Positions 6,953 through 15,497 of a stretch of DNA of 28,915 nucleotides are shown piece by piece. Under the pieces are notes generated by a model. That model worked only from the letters and a program-made list of their open reading frames with translations. It searched no databases and was not told the origin of the DNA. Numbering within the stretch: position 1 is the stretch's first letter; each line of letters opens with the position of its first letter. Position numbers and translations under genes: made by a program. The stretch lies in the NCBI GenBank assembly GCA_964503525.1, contig CAZCZY010000052.1:1-28915 (forward strand). The letters are read 5' to 3'. Origin of the DNA: CAZCZY01 sp964503525. Lineage in GTDB: Bacteria > Patescibacteriota > JAUYIX01.

Positions 6953-8461
6953 TTATTGAGAAAATATTTTCTTGAAGGCTTGCCGTCGACGCGCCGGCAG
7001 CACTAATGTTTTTTCTTTGGCACGTTGAATGGGAAGCGTAGCCCGCAACACGGTGCGTCGCTCATCGGCCTCGGCAATACGTAGGTCGCCACCGTGCGCG
7101 CTGAGAATCCAACGAGCAATTGCAAGTTCTAGACCCGTGATACCAAAGAGACGGTCGTCGCCTTCTCCGGGTTCGTGCTCAAAGCGCTCGAGCAACTGCT
7201 TGTGTTTGGGCTGACCACTCACGCGACCGGGCTTTCCAGACGCGCGTCCGGGCGCCTTGGTGCCGTCCACCGTATCCTCGGACGCAGCCCCAACCGGATC
7301 AACAATAATATCGACCAATACATTGCGCCGCTCCATATCGGTCGTCACGGCTAACCCAACTGTTGTAAGGGTCATACGAACCGCCCTGGTGAGCAGTAAC
7401 CGAAACACCTTAAACAATAATCCCGCGTCGGCTTGCAGCGACAAATTCCGTTCGTGCACAACAAATTTGTCCCACTCAATACTGCGACCCTGAACCGAAC
7501 AAAATTTCGCCAGCTCATAGACAACATCATCCAGTAAGTCTGCAAGTAAGACGGGCGAACGTCGCAACGTGACTTTGCCGGCGTCGGCACGCGCGAGATC
7601 TAACATATGGTCCACAAATTTTGCCATCCACATCACCTCGGCACGAACTGTTGCAAAATCGGCTCCGAGTTTTTCCGTGTCCTCGCCAACCATCCACGTC
7701 GCCCGCTCAAGCGCATTTGCCATATGGGTGAGTGGATTCTTGAAATCATGCGCTAACTCATCAAGACGACTGGTAAGATCTTTATCGCGCTGTGTTAGTC
7801 GGTCATTAAGTTGAGAAAGCTCGGTGGTTTGAGTGATTACTTGTTGCTTAACTTGTTCGAAGCGGCGTTGTTCTAGATTGCGTTCGCGGGCGAGGTTAAG
7901 TGTCACTGACACGGTGCGAACAAACCACTCCAGCAAGCGAAGGTCGGCAATAACCCAAGGGTCGCCGTTAGTTTTTTGTTCCAGTATCAGGAGGCCTGGC
8001 GTCGTGGTCGAACCGGGGAGTGAGACGGCAAGGAGCCGGGGAGTGAGCAAGGAAGTTGCACCACGCACGTTTCCAGAAAGATCATGTTCGATAAAGCGCA
8101 CATCCTGACATCCAATGCTGCGTGTGAGTTCATCACGCGTATGTGCGATTGGATCCGATGCGGAAGCATCTTCAACAATTTCTGCAGCAAGTTTTCGAAC
8201 ACGTTCATCGTAATCAAACGATCCAGTAAAAAGTTGGTCGCGAACTGCGGCGCGAGCTCGCGGTAAAAAACCAGCGACAGCCATCCCAACAAGGCCCACA
8301 CCGGTTGCGAGTGCTACCAAGTGCATCGTTGGGAAAGTAGCGAATAGTTTCTCGATTCCAAAAAATATTCCAAATGAAAGTGGCAACAAACACAATCCAG
8401 CAACGAGCCACGTTACGACTGAGCGGGTTATCGTCACTAGTGCGTAGCGATACGTCCTCAT
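6953..8461 (-). CDS. histidine kinase with phospho-His but degenerate ATPase (HK-B)
   Basis: 502-aa membrane protein. Two transmembrane helices occupy about residues 10-70, and a GAF-like region about 95-200 ends in LILEQKTNGDPWV and DLRLLEWFVRTVSVTLNLA. A coiled coil then leads to a HisKA dimerisation helix with the phosphoacceptor in LDELAHDFKNPLTHM (H238). The HATPase part is decayed. The N-box expected as N-LL-x-NA is LLLTRAVRMTL without Asn, G1 is reduced to DPVGAAS, a Gly/Lys/Pro-rich insert follows, and the G2 motif reads FGITGLELA instead of GxGLGLA. It can probably be phosphorylated but not bind ATP normally. Its start overlaps the stop of HK-A by 4 nt (ATGA). HK-A has the opposite defect, so trans-phosphorylation in a heterodimer is the natural inference. 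Confidence 0.85.
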   Translation of the reverse strand: MRTYRYALVTITRSVVTWLVAGLCLLPLSFGIFFGIEKLFATFPTMHLVALATGVGLVGMAVAGFLPRARAAVRDQLFTGSFDYDERVRKLAAEIVEDASASDPIAHTRDELTRSIGCQDVRFIEHDLSGNVRGATSLLTPRLLAVSLPGSTTTPGLLILEQKTNGDPWVIADLRLLEWFVRTVSVTLNLARERNLEQRRFEQVKQQVITQTTELSQLNDRLTQRDKDLTSRLDELAHDFKNPLTHMANALERATWMVGEDTEKLGADFATVRAEVMWMAKFVDHMLDLARADAGKVTLRRSPVLLADLLDDVVYELAKFCSVQGRSIEWDKFVVHERNLSLQADAGLLFKVFRLLLTRAVRMTLTTVGLAVTTDMERRNVLVDIIVDPVGAASEDTVDGTKAPGRASGKPGRVSGQPKHKQLLERFEHEPGEGDDRLFGITGLELAIARWILSAHGGDLRIAEADERRTVLRATLPIQRAKEKTLVLPARRRQAFKKIFSQ

Positions 8462-9786
8462 GATTGTGCGCGTACGTCTGTTCGGACAGAAACATCAACT
8501 TCAAAAACGGCGCCGTGGGGTGTCCGGTTATACACTTTTACCGTGCCCTGATACGTCGTGGCGAGGCGCTTAACAATGGCAAGGCCGAGCCCACTACCCT
8601 TGATGGACCTGGACTGTACGGTTCGGAAGAATGGTTCAAAGATAAGTGCTTGTTCATCAGGTGACACGCCCGAACCTTCGTCAGCAACCGCGATGAGTAA
8701 TCGACCAGGCGTGACGCGCAGTGTGGCCGTGATTGTCGAATGTTTTGGTGAATATTTAGTTGCGTTCGTAATGAGATTATCGAGGATTTCCTCCAGATGG
8801 ACTTGTTTCATTGCGACTCGCGTATTGGCAGGATGGCCTATCAAGTGCAGCGTGAGATTTTTTTCGCTGCACTGCATGCGATAGCGCTCTTTTAGGTCGG
8901 CGCAAATCATATCGATTTTGATCCATTCGATGAGCGGTGTGTCGAGATTGTTTGAGGCGAGCGTTTGGATTTCTGAAGTAAGGTCGAGCAGACGATCGGT
9001 ACTATCTGTGAGCGTCTTACCAATCGATGGCGTTACTTGGATCGAACCCTGATGTACTGCGCTCGCTACAAGATTGAGCGGGGTCCGAAGTTCTTGTGCC
9101 ACCAACTTAAAAAAGCGGGCGCGTTTTTGTAGTTTTTCAAGGAAGGCTTGATTGGCGGTTTGGAGGCGCGCGCGTCGTTGTTCGGTGAGGGTTTCTAATT
9201 CTGTTAGGTGATTACGGCGCGCGCGCCGAATCGCTGTCAGTTCAAGATACGACGAATGCAAATTGACCTCGTGTCGTAACGCTCGAAGTTCTCGCTCCGT
9301 AAACATAAGATGAAATTTCTTACGACCGACACGGAGGGTGCCCTGAGACGAAAATATCTTTACTGCTGTTCGTTCCGGTCCAGATTCATGAAAACTTTCG
9401 GCACGAAGTATTGTCGCCACGTACTTCGGAACGTCGACACTATTAAGAGCCAGGGCAGAACCTGTAAAGCTATCGCTGCCGATCGCTATATCAGAACCCA
9501 GCCATTTACTCCATGTTATGCCATAGTTACTTTTAATATTGTTTAAGAAATTATCTGTCGCTGTGACTGCATCAACATTGGACAGCTGCGGAGCATACGA
9601 TATTTTTCGTAATCCAAAAATACTCTCCAAAAATGCGAGAATAAATAAGGAAGTTAGTACGGTCGCGATTGCGATTTGCGATGTTGTTAACTGTTCGAGG
9701 GCACCAAAACGGAATAGAAAAAGAAAGACTAATATTGCAAGGACGCTTCCGGCACTCCAGAATATTGCTATTTGTCTATAAGTCAT
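8458..9786 (-). CDS. histidine kinase with intact ATPase but no phospho-His (HK-A)
   Basis: 442-aa membrane-anchored kinase. Two transmembrane helices lie at about residues 5-60, followed by a region of about 100 residues without known fold, an Arg-rich coiled coil (about 165-220) and a HisKA-like helix. The box reads VAQELRTPLN, so the invariant His of HELRTPL is Gln231 (codon CAA at 9094-9096, minus strand). The HATPase domain is complete: N-box EEILDNLITNATKYSP, G1 VADEGSGVSPDE, F-box FEPFFRT, G2 SGLGLAIVKRLA. It should bind ATP but cannot autophosphorylate in the usual way. It is upstream of and 4 nt overlapping with HK-B, which has the His but a ruined ATPase. Classical HK-A homodimer signalling looks excluded. 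Confidence 0.88.
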   Translation of the reverse strand: MTYRQIAIFWSAGSVLAILVFLFLFRFGALEQLTTSQIAIATVLTSLFILAFLESIFGLRKISYAPQLSNVDAVTATDNFLNNIKSNYGITWSKWLGSDIAIGSDSFTGSALALNSVDVPKYVATILRAESFHESGPERTAVKIFSSQGTLRVGRKKFHLMFTERELRALRHEVNLHSSYLELTAIRRARRNHLTELETLTEQRRARLQTANQAFLEKLQKRARFFKLVAQELRTPLNLVASAVHQGSIQVTPSIGKTLTDSTDRLLDLTSEIQTLASNNLDTPLIEWIKIDMICADLKERYRMQCSEKNLTLHLIGHPANTRVAMKQVHLEEILDNLITNATKYSPKHSTITATLRVTPGRLLIAVADEGSGVSPDEQALIFEPFFRTVQSRSIKGSGLGLAIVKRLATTYQGTVKVYNRTPHGAVFEVDVSVRTDVRAQS

Positions 9787-9901
9787 TGGGGTGGTCAGAT
9801 TTGTAGCGCCGTAGATGTGCCACAGAGGTCTGCGAAAATTTAGCTTGTGCTGTTTGTGCTACCAATACATTAGCTAGAAGCACGGCAAGAGAAATATCCA
9901 A
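9776..9901 (-). CDS. possible 41-aa linker ORF in kinase operon
   Basis: A TTG-initiated frame (an alternative TTG is at 9919) encoding 41 aa, with a hydrophobic start DISLAVLLANVLVAQT and a basic tail. It ends 11 nt inside the HK-A coding start, the kind of overlap seen throughout this window. It fills the 129-nt gap between the 8-TM sensor gene and HK-A. There is no convincing ribosome binding site and no family, so it may be only intergenic sequence or a remnant of a longer sensor-kinase fusion. Confidence 0.2.
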   Translation of the reverse strand: MDISLAVLLANVLVAQTAQAKFSQTSVAHLRRYKSDHPNDL

Positions 9902-9915
9902 ATTTATTATGTTCG

Positions 9916-10713
9916 TCAACTTGCGAGACTCGTCAGTATCGCAAGAGCAATTGCAGCTATAATCGCACCAAACACCATGGAGCGAGATATGGTAATCCAA
10001 TTTTTTAACGCACCATGCTTTAGGATTGTATAAGAAAAGGCAAAGGCAAAAAACATCACCGCAAGTGAAGAAAAGATATAGTAGTAGTGCGCTTCTGATC
10101 TGTTATAGGACTCAAGAATTGAAAAAAGAATTGCTAGTGTAGATGAAATTAGGAAGCCGCCAAGAATGATTTTTAGTGGTAGCCTGTCTTGTCTAGATGT
10201 ATGTCTCCATTTTGCAAGAAATATTGCAACCATGCTTACGATAGATATCAGATACGTTGACATGACGACGAAGTAGTAAAAATGATTCGTTGCGCTTTGA
10301 AGACGTTGCAGATCACTATCAAAGGTGAGTATTAAACCTGACGGGTGAAGTGAAATGATCGCATTTAGGAGGAACAAAATAATGGTTCCGAAAAGTACAG
10401 CGCTTGAAATTATTCGCTTTGTTGGTGGAGGGAACTGTAAAGCAAATCGCGTAAAGAAAAAAAGGACAAAAGAGGGCACAACCCATGAGAGCCTGCCAAG
10501 CCAAAGACCGATAGTTGGTCCTGCCGTCCTATCCACCCAGGCATTAATGAGTAACCATATTCCAATAAACACGCATACAAGTGAGACGTCGATGTTGGGG
10601 TAGGGGCTCTGCCTTCTACTACGAAAAACGACATACGCGAGATAGAAGCAATATGCAGCTAGAATGCTTATTAGTGCAGCCGATAATTCGCTAATTCTTG
10701 GTATGGCTTGCAT
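9916..10713 (-). CDS. 8-TM sensor-like protein (HisKA 7TM-type, no kinase)
   Basis: 265-aa polytopic membrane protein with about eight hydrophobic segments, for example ISELSAALISILAAYCFYLAY, VSLVCVFIGIWLLINAW, WVVPSFVLFFFTRFAL and SSLAVMFFAFAFSYTILKHG. The pattern, including the FSYTILKHG turn followed by ITISRSMVFGA and a last helix, resembles the N-terminal 7TM region of bacterial sensor kinases (compare AAYAIFRHHLFNV in the complete kinase at 15.5 kb). The protein stops after the last helix, with no HisKA or ATPase domain. The ATG at 10713 or a TTG two codons upstream may be used; neither has a strong ribosome binding site. It is the first gene of the minus-strand unit with HK-A and HK-B, and divergent from the biosynthetic operon. 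Confidence 0.65.
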   Translation of the reverse strand: MQAIPRISELSAALISILAAYCFYLAYVVFRSRRQSPYPNIDVSLVCVFIGIWLLINAWVDRTAGPTIGLWLGRLSWVVPSFVLFFFTRFALQFPPPTKRIISSAVLFGTIILFLLNAIISLHPSGLILTFDSDLQRLQSATNHFYYFVVMSTYLISIVSMVAIFLAKWRHTSRQDRLPLKIILGGFLISSTLAILFSILESYNRSEAHYYYIFSSLAVMFFAFAFSYTILKHGALKNWITISRSMVFGAIIAAIALAILTSLAS

Positions 10714-10808
10714 TGCCAATAATTGCCTGATATTTCATTGTGTGATTGATAGCAGGAGATTTGATGGATTTCAAACATGGCGGGCAAAGCTATCTTATTG
10801 GCTTGATG

Positions 10809-10814
10809 TACAAT
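10809..10814 (+). promoter_or_regulatory. possible -10 box of the biosynthetic operon
   Basis: TACAAT at 10809-10814, 13 nt before the ATG at 10828, so the leader would be very short, as at other gene starts in this window. No -35 box is evident at 16-18 bp. It lies in the 100-bp divergent region shared with the sensor/kinase operon. Confidence 0.3.
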
Positions 10815-10827
10815 ATATTTGGTATAT

Positions 10828-11883
10828 ATGAGTAAAAGGACTACCGACAGACCCTATATAAAGGCAGCCGAGTTCGCGCTATCTAAAACGTGGAGACAGC
10901 GAATTTTATTTCTTCTACGATATGGTGTATTGGCTCCATCTAGCCATAATACCCAACCGTGGCTTTTTAAAGTAAACGATAATCTGTTGAGTGTTCGAGC
11001 CGATCAGACTAGAAGACTGCCGATAGGAGATAAAACTGGCAGAATGATATGCGAAGGTGTCGGCTGTGCCATAGAAAACATTTGTGTTGCGGCAGAACAT
11101 TTCGGTCTTGGCACAAAAATAACCTACGATCCGAATTTTGATAAAAGAGGCTCTTCACACATCGCCGATATATTATTCTTTATAAGAGAAAATCAGAAAA
11201 ATACTGAGCAGATAGATTTATTCGACGCAATTGTTAAACGTGCCACTTACCGTGGTCCCTATCTGCCAAGACATGTCTCTAAAGTATTTCTGGATGAAGC
11301 TCGGGCGCTAAATGATAATCCTAAACTTCAATTACATTTTGTTAAAGACGATCCTGACCGGGAGATACTTTCTGAGATTATAGGTGATGGGATGAAGTAT
11401 TTTATGGCGAGGAGGGATTTTCGTTGGGAACTTGCAGGATGGCTTCGAAGTAATTATACAAAGCAAAAGGATGGTATGCCGGGGTATGGGCACGAAATGT
11501 CCATCTTTGTCTCGTTGATTGCTCCATGGATCCTTAGACTGATCGATGTTTCTAGAGTGGAACAAAAAAAAGCTATTCGAAGGGTAAAAAACTTTCCCAT
11601 CCTTTGCTTCATTACAGCGGCAGAAGATACCCCGGAGGTGTGGGTGCGTGCAGGCAGGTTAATGGAACGGATATTACTTTTTATTTATGCGAGAGGTATG
11701 GCTGCATCTATTATGGTTGCAGGTGTTGAGTCAAAGCGCGAAAACGAGCGGATAAGAGCTATGTTACTTGATCGAATGGGTGACAAAGGCACCCCACAAA
11801 CTTTCCTTGGGTTTGGGTATCCAGAACGAGCCATAAAATATAGCGCCAGACGACCCATTAACGACGTAGTGCATGCACTATGA
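10828..11883 (+). CDS. Acg/nitroreductase-like flavoprotein
   Basis: 351-aa protein of the nitroreductase fold, closest to the large Acg-type (Rv2032/Rv3131-like) branch. The FMN-loop signature is LAPSSHNTQPWLFKV at about residues 30-45, followed by RADQTRRLPIGD. A second flavin-contacting region is near VWVRAGRLMERILLFIYARG, and the C-terminal TPQTFLGFGYPE is typical of the family. The family binds FMN, usually as a dimer, and reduces or oxidises small molecules, or stores flavin in Acg-like members. The ATG at 10828 is chosen; an upstream TTG is also in frame. It is first in a five-gene operon, overlapping the dehydrogenase gene by 11 nt. In actinobacterial Rv1355c-type proteins a nitroreductase domain is fused to a ThiF-like domain. 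Here both occur as separate genes of one operon. Confidence 0.8.
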   Translation: MSKRTTDRPYIKAAEFALSKTWRQRILFLLRYGVLAPSSHNTQPWLFKVNDNLLSVRADQTRRLPIGDKTGRMICEGVGCAIENICVAAEHFGLGTKITYDPNFDKRGSSHIADILFFIRENQKNTEQIDLFDAIVKRATYRGPYLPRHVSKVFLDEARALNDNPKLQLHFVKDDPDREILSEIIGDGMKYFMARRDFRWELAGWLRSNYTKQKDGMPGYGHEMSIFVSLIAPWILRLIDVSRVEQKKAIRRVKNFPILCFITAAEDTPEVWVRAGRLMERILLFIYARGMAASIMVAGVESKRENERIRAMLLDRMGDKGTPQTFLGFGYPERAIKYSARRPINDVVHAL

Positions 11884-12910
11884 GAAATTCCCAGAATTTG
11901 ATAACCACGAATTGGTTCTGCAGTTTGTAGATAAGCAGGCAGAGTATATTGGTATTATTGCTCTCCATAGTGAGAAAATGGGCCCAGCAGTTGGAGGCAC
12001 AAGGCTTATGGAATACCCAAATGTGTCAGCTGCCGTTTCGGATGCACTGCGATTATCGCACTCAATGACATACAAATGTATTTGGGCAGGTGTACCACAT
12101 GGCGGAGGGAAGGGCATTATAGTTGCCAACTCAAAAAAAATACGCAGAGGAGAGGTGCTGAAGTCTTACGCACAGCATATTGAAAAACTCAATGGACGTT
12201 TTTACACGGGAGAAGACGTTGGAATTACGAAATTTGATGTAAGAAAGATGCTCCAATTCAGCAAATACTTTATCGGTAAACCCGGCTTAGCTGATGATCC
12301 AGCGCCATATGCTGCAAAAAGCACATTCGTTGCAATGAATGCGGCAGTACATAATGTGTTGGGCGCGTCTACTATTAGTGGTTTACGTATAGCCATAAAG
12401 GGCGTTGGCAAAGTTGGATCGGCGCTAGCAAAAATTTGTATTGGTGCGGGTGCTGAAGTCATATGCGCTGATAACGAAATGGATGCTATGAATAAGCTCT
12501 CAAGGGCGTTTCCTGACATTAGGGTTGTAAAACCTGGCGAGATCGATAAAGTTGAATGTGATGTTTTTGCACCCTGTGCATACGGCAATGATATTGATGA
12601 ATCGAACGTTGATTCAATAAAAGCTAAAATCATCTGTGGGGGTGCCAACAATCAAATCACTAGTCCCGTTATTGCGAAACGTTTGCAAAACCGTTCAATT
12701 GTTTACGTACCGGACTATATAGCTAATGCTGGTGGCTTGATAGCGGTCGTGGAAGAATTGCGCCCATCAGGGTACGATCAGTCGCATGTTGAGAGTCTAA
12801 TCGCTGCCATAGGACCAAGAATAGACGCCTTGTTAAGGGCTGCGGCAGAAGAGAACATTTCCCCTTTGCAAATAGCTGATAAGATAGCAAAAGAAAAATT
12901 AACAGCATGA
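11873..12910 (+). CDS. leucine-type amino acid dehydrogenase
   Basis: 345-aa NAD-dependent branched-chain/aromatic amino acid dehydrogenase (Leu/Val/Phe dehydrogenase family) catalysing reversible oxidative deamination to the 2-oxo acid. The substrate domain has GPAVGGTRL, K68 in MTYKCIWAGVP, catalytic K80 in HGGGKGII and GEDVGIT; the Lys positions coincide exactly with classical leucine dehydrogenase numbering. The Rossmann motif is IKGVGKVGSALAKI, followed by an acidic strand end (ICADNE) suggesting NAD preference. ICGGANNQIT and YVPDYIANAGGLI complete the family signature. Full length. It overlaps both neighbours (11 nt and 4 nt). In this operon it could supply a 2-oxo acid, or the amino acid in reverse, to the adenylating enzymes. 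It lacks a Shine-Dalgarno and is probably translated by coupling. Confidence 0.92.
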   Translation: MHYEKFPEFDNHELVLQFVDKQAEYIGIIALHSEKMGPAVGGTRLMEYPNVSAAVSDALRLSHSMTYKCIWAGVPHGGGKGIIVANSKKIRRGEVLKSYAQHIEKLNGRFYTGEDVGITKFDVRKMLQFSKYFIGKPGLADDPAPYAAKSTFVAMNAAVHNVLGASTISGLRIAIKGVGKVGSALAKICIGAGAEVICADNEMDAMNKLSRAFPDIRVVKPGEIDKVECDVFAPCAYGNDIDESNVDSIKAKIICGGANNQITSPVIAKRLQNRSIVYVPDYIANAGGLIAVVEELRPSGYDQSHVESLIAAIGPRIDALLRAAAEENISPLQIADKIAKEKLTA

Positions 12911-14469
12911 AAAAATTCAACACCCCAATCAATTCCGAGGTTATGCGTATGACTGAGGGGTTTCAGGAAAGTGATGGGCATAAGAACTTCGCATACGACA
13001 AGCTTCATCAAGCTCAGCTTAAGGTCTCAGAGAAAACGTGGACGAGAAAGGGGGAGAAAATGGCTCTTACTCTTTTTGGACAAGCCGCAAAAAGAGTCCC
13101 AGCATATAAAGATTTCTTACGCAAGAACAAGATTAACCCAAGAAAAATTGGGACCATCCAGGATTTCTCTCAACTGCCATTAGTAGATAAAACTAACTAT
13201 TTTCGACGATATCCTTTAGCTTCTTTGTGTTGGGACGGATTGCTGCAAAATAATACAATTCTTTCGGTAAGCTCTGGCTCTTCGGGCGAGCCATTTTTTT
13301 GGCCTAGATCAAATGGTTTGGAGCTCGAAACAGCGCTCTCGCACGGGAATATTTTGAAGCAAATATTTCGAGCGGACCGAAATTCAACACTTTTACTCGA
13401 TAGCTTCTCTATGGGTATCTATATTGCGGGAGTTGTTATTCACAATTCAGCATTAAGATTTGCAGAACAGGGATATCCTCTGATTATTGCGACTCCAGGG
13501 ATTGACATTATCGATACTCTTAGAGTGATAGGTCACGCAGGAAAGTACTTTAATCAAATAGTTATTGCTGGGTATCCACCTTTTGTTAAGGACATAATCG
13601 ACGCAGGGGCGACAGAGGGAATAAAGTGGAAGCAGTTCAATGTGAAATTCCTCTTCGCAGCAGAAAACTTTAGCGAAAATTTCCGAGCTAATTTGCTCAG
13701 AAAAGTTGGTGCGACGGACATGCTCAGATCTAGTGTAAACATATATGGCTCAGCGGAAGCAAGCATTATGGCTCACGAGACACCCTTTACAATTATGCTT
13801 CGTCGCATGGCTCACACGAATGGTGCTTGCTACAAGAAATTATTTGGAGATAGCTCCTATATGCCGACGTTGGCGCAATATAATCCATCTCTCAAGTATT
13901 TTGAGACCGTCAATAACGAATTGATACTCACTTCCTATGCTGGAATCCCGCTAGTACGCTACAACATTCATGACACGGGTCGCATCACAAAATTTTCTGA
14001 ATTAAGGGCGGTTGCAAAGGAATATATTCCCAAAAATGAGCGCACTTCTATTTTTTCCTGGCAACTGCCTGCAGTGCAAGTTTATGGAAAAAGCGACCTT
14101 ACAATTTCGTTTTACGGACTTAAAATTTACCCTGAAAATATAAAAACGACTCTCGAAAATAGGGAAGTTCTGCGTTGGCTTACTGGCAAGTTTGCAATGT
14201 TCGTAAAAGATAGGGCCAATGGTACAAAGTATTGGCAGATCAATTTAGAGGTCAAAAGCAAGATGCCTACTGCATCGGATAAGTTGAAATTAAAAGAAGC
14301 TATAGTGAAAGCATTACAACGTAAGAACCTTGAATTTAGACGTCTTCATTCCGCATTGGGTGCTCGGGCGTTACCAGAGCTCGTATATTGGCCTAAGGGC
14401 GATAAGAATTACTTCAATGTGCAAACAATAAAGCAAAGATGGACAAAAAAGAGCATACGGACTTCTTGA
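12907..14469 (+). CDS. PaaK-like adenylate-forming enzyme
   Basis: 520-aa member of the ANL adenylating superfamily, phenylacetate-CoA ligase (PaaK)-like branch. The phosphate-binding loop is LSVSSGSSGEPFFWP (about residues 118-132). The A5 region is NIYGSAEASIMAHE, the A7 equivalent is LVRYNIHDTGRI, and the A8 hinge reads VYGKSDLTISFYGLKIYPENI. The C-terminal subdomain is present. The family activates a carboxylate as an acyl-adenylate and transfers it to CoA, a carrier or an amine. The substrate cannot be read from sequence, but the adjacent dehydrogenase suggests an amino-acid-derived acid. No acyl-carrier protein is seen nearby. The start overlaps the previous stop by 4 nt (ATGA), and the end overlaps the ThiF-like gene by 31 nt. 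Confidence 0.82.
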   Translation: MKKFNTPINSEVMRMTEGFQESDGHKNFAYDKLHQAQLKVSEKTWTRKGEKMALTLFGQAAKRVPAYKDFLRKNKINPRKIGTIQDFSQLPLVDKTNYFRRYPLASLCWDGLLQNNTILSVSSGSSGEPFFWPRSNGLELETALSHGNILKQIFRADRNSTLLLDSFSMGIYIAGVVIHNSALRFAEQGYPLIIATPGIDIIDTLRVIGHAGKYFNQIVIAGYPPFVKDIIDAGATEGIKWKQFNVKFLFAAENFSENFRANLLRKVGATDMLRSSVNIYGSAEASIMAHETPFTIMLRRMAHTNGACYKKLFGDSSYMPTLAQYNPSLKYFETVNNELILTSYAGIPLVRYNIHDTGRITKFSELRAVAKEYIPKNERTSIFSWQLPAVQVYGKSDLTISFYGLKIYPENIKTTLENREVLRWLTGKFAMFVKDRANGTKYWQINLEVKSKMPTASDKLKLKEAIVKALQRKNLEFRRLHSALGARALPELVYWPKGDKNYFNVQTIKQRWTKKSIRTS

Positions 14470-15497
14470 AGGTCCAATTTTTCAAGTCCATGGGTGAGGT
14501 GCCGTCCGACGTATTGATGATCAATGCGGTGCCCAAAGCAGTCGCAGAACTTGCAATAATACGAAGACCCGAGATCAAATTTATGGCCTCAGGGCAAAAG
14601 GAAATTGCGTTAAAGAAATTTATTCAGGAAATAGGTAATATTCCCACAACTTTTGTCTACTATCCGTGGGTAAAATATTGTGTTCAGATACCCTCCGAAG
14701 AACTTTTTTTTGAGATGCGCACTAATCGAAATCGCGATGTAATTTCAACTCATGACCAGCAGCTCTACAGGAACAGTGGAGTGTGCATCCTTGGGCAATC
14801 GGTTGGCGCATCAATACTTCATTCCTTAGTACTGACAGGTGGCCCAAAAAGAATACGGATCGCTGATTTTGACGTGGTAGAAATTCCCAATTTGAACAGA
14901 TTGGATGTACCATTGTGGGCTCTGGGAGGCCAGAAGGTAACGGCTATGGCACGACGTATTTGGGAAATCGATCCATTTGTAGAGCTTGACATTTTTTCCG
15001 AAGAAATAACGAGGCATAACTTCAACAAGTTCCTTAACAATGGCTGGAAACCAGATATTTTCATAGATGAAATGGACAGTCTCCCACTTAAGGCACATGC
15101 CCGCCTTGTATGTAAAAAAGAAGGCATACCTGTCTTGATGGCAACGAACATAGGCGATGGCATTATTCTTGATGTAGAGAGATACGACAATGAAACTAAA
15201 ACCCAACCATTTTTCGGAAAGGTTGATGTCAAAGGGATGATGGCACTAAAAAAGGGAGATTTTAAAAACTGGTTGGTATATGCACAAAAAATCATTGGGC
15301 AGGATGCACTAAGCACTCCCGTAAAAAAGTCGATAAAAGAGATCGGCAAAAAATTAGCCGGGGTACCGCAATTAGGCACCACCGTCAATTTGTCTGGTGC
15401 GGCAATTGCATGGGCTGTACGGCAGATAACGGGAAAGAGGCCACTAAAGTCAGGACGTTATAGCTTCTCGCTTGATAATATGCATTTTGAAATGTGA
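14439..15497 (+). CDS. ThiF/E1-like adenylyltransferase
   Basis: 352-aa protein with an E1/ThiF/MoeB-type Rossmann core. The nucleotide loop is CILGQSVGASILHSLV (about residues 110-125), then IADFDVVEIPNLNR with the Asp and Asn-x-Asn-Arg used for ATP, and DIFIDEMDSLPLK carrying the later acidic position. About 105 N-terminal residues precede the core and have no evident match. The usual zinc Cys pairs and a clear catalytic Cys motif are missing, so it probably adenylates a carboxylate without a thioester step, as in the Rv1355c-type ThiF/nitroreductase proteins. No ubiquitin-like or ThiS-like partner is present in the window. It overlaps the PaaK-like gene by 31 nt, and its stop overlaps the kinase start (TGATG). 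Confidence 0.78.
   Translation: MDKKEHTDFLKVQFFKSMGEVPSDVLMINAVPKAVAELAIIRRPEIKFMASGQKEIALKKFIQEIGNIPTTFVYYPWVKYCVQIPSEELFFEMRTNRNRDVISTHDQQLYRNSGVCILGQSVGASILHSLVLTGGPKRIRIADFDVVEIPNLNRLDVPLWALGGQKVTAMARRIWEIDPFVELDIFSEEITRHNFNKFLNNGWKPDIFIDEMDSLPLKAHARLVCKKEGIPVLMATNIGDGIILDVERYDNETKTQPFFGKVDVKGMMALKKGDFKNWLVYAQKIIGQDALSTPVKKSIKEIGKKLAGVPQLGTTVNLSGAAIAWAVRQITGKRPLKSGRYSFSLDNMHFEM

Noticed and set aside
12202..12651. 149-codon frame antisense to the leucine-type dehydrogenase
   Set aside because: The plus strand carries an unmistakable dehydrogenase. The antisense frame is a shadow.
14819..15388. 189-codon frame antisense to the ThiF-like gene
   Set aside because: No start signal and no domain. 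The plus-strand frame has the E1-like nucleotide motifs.
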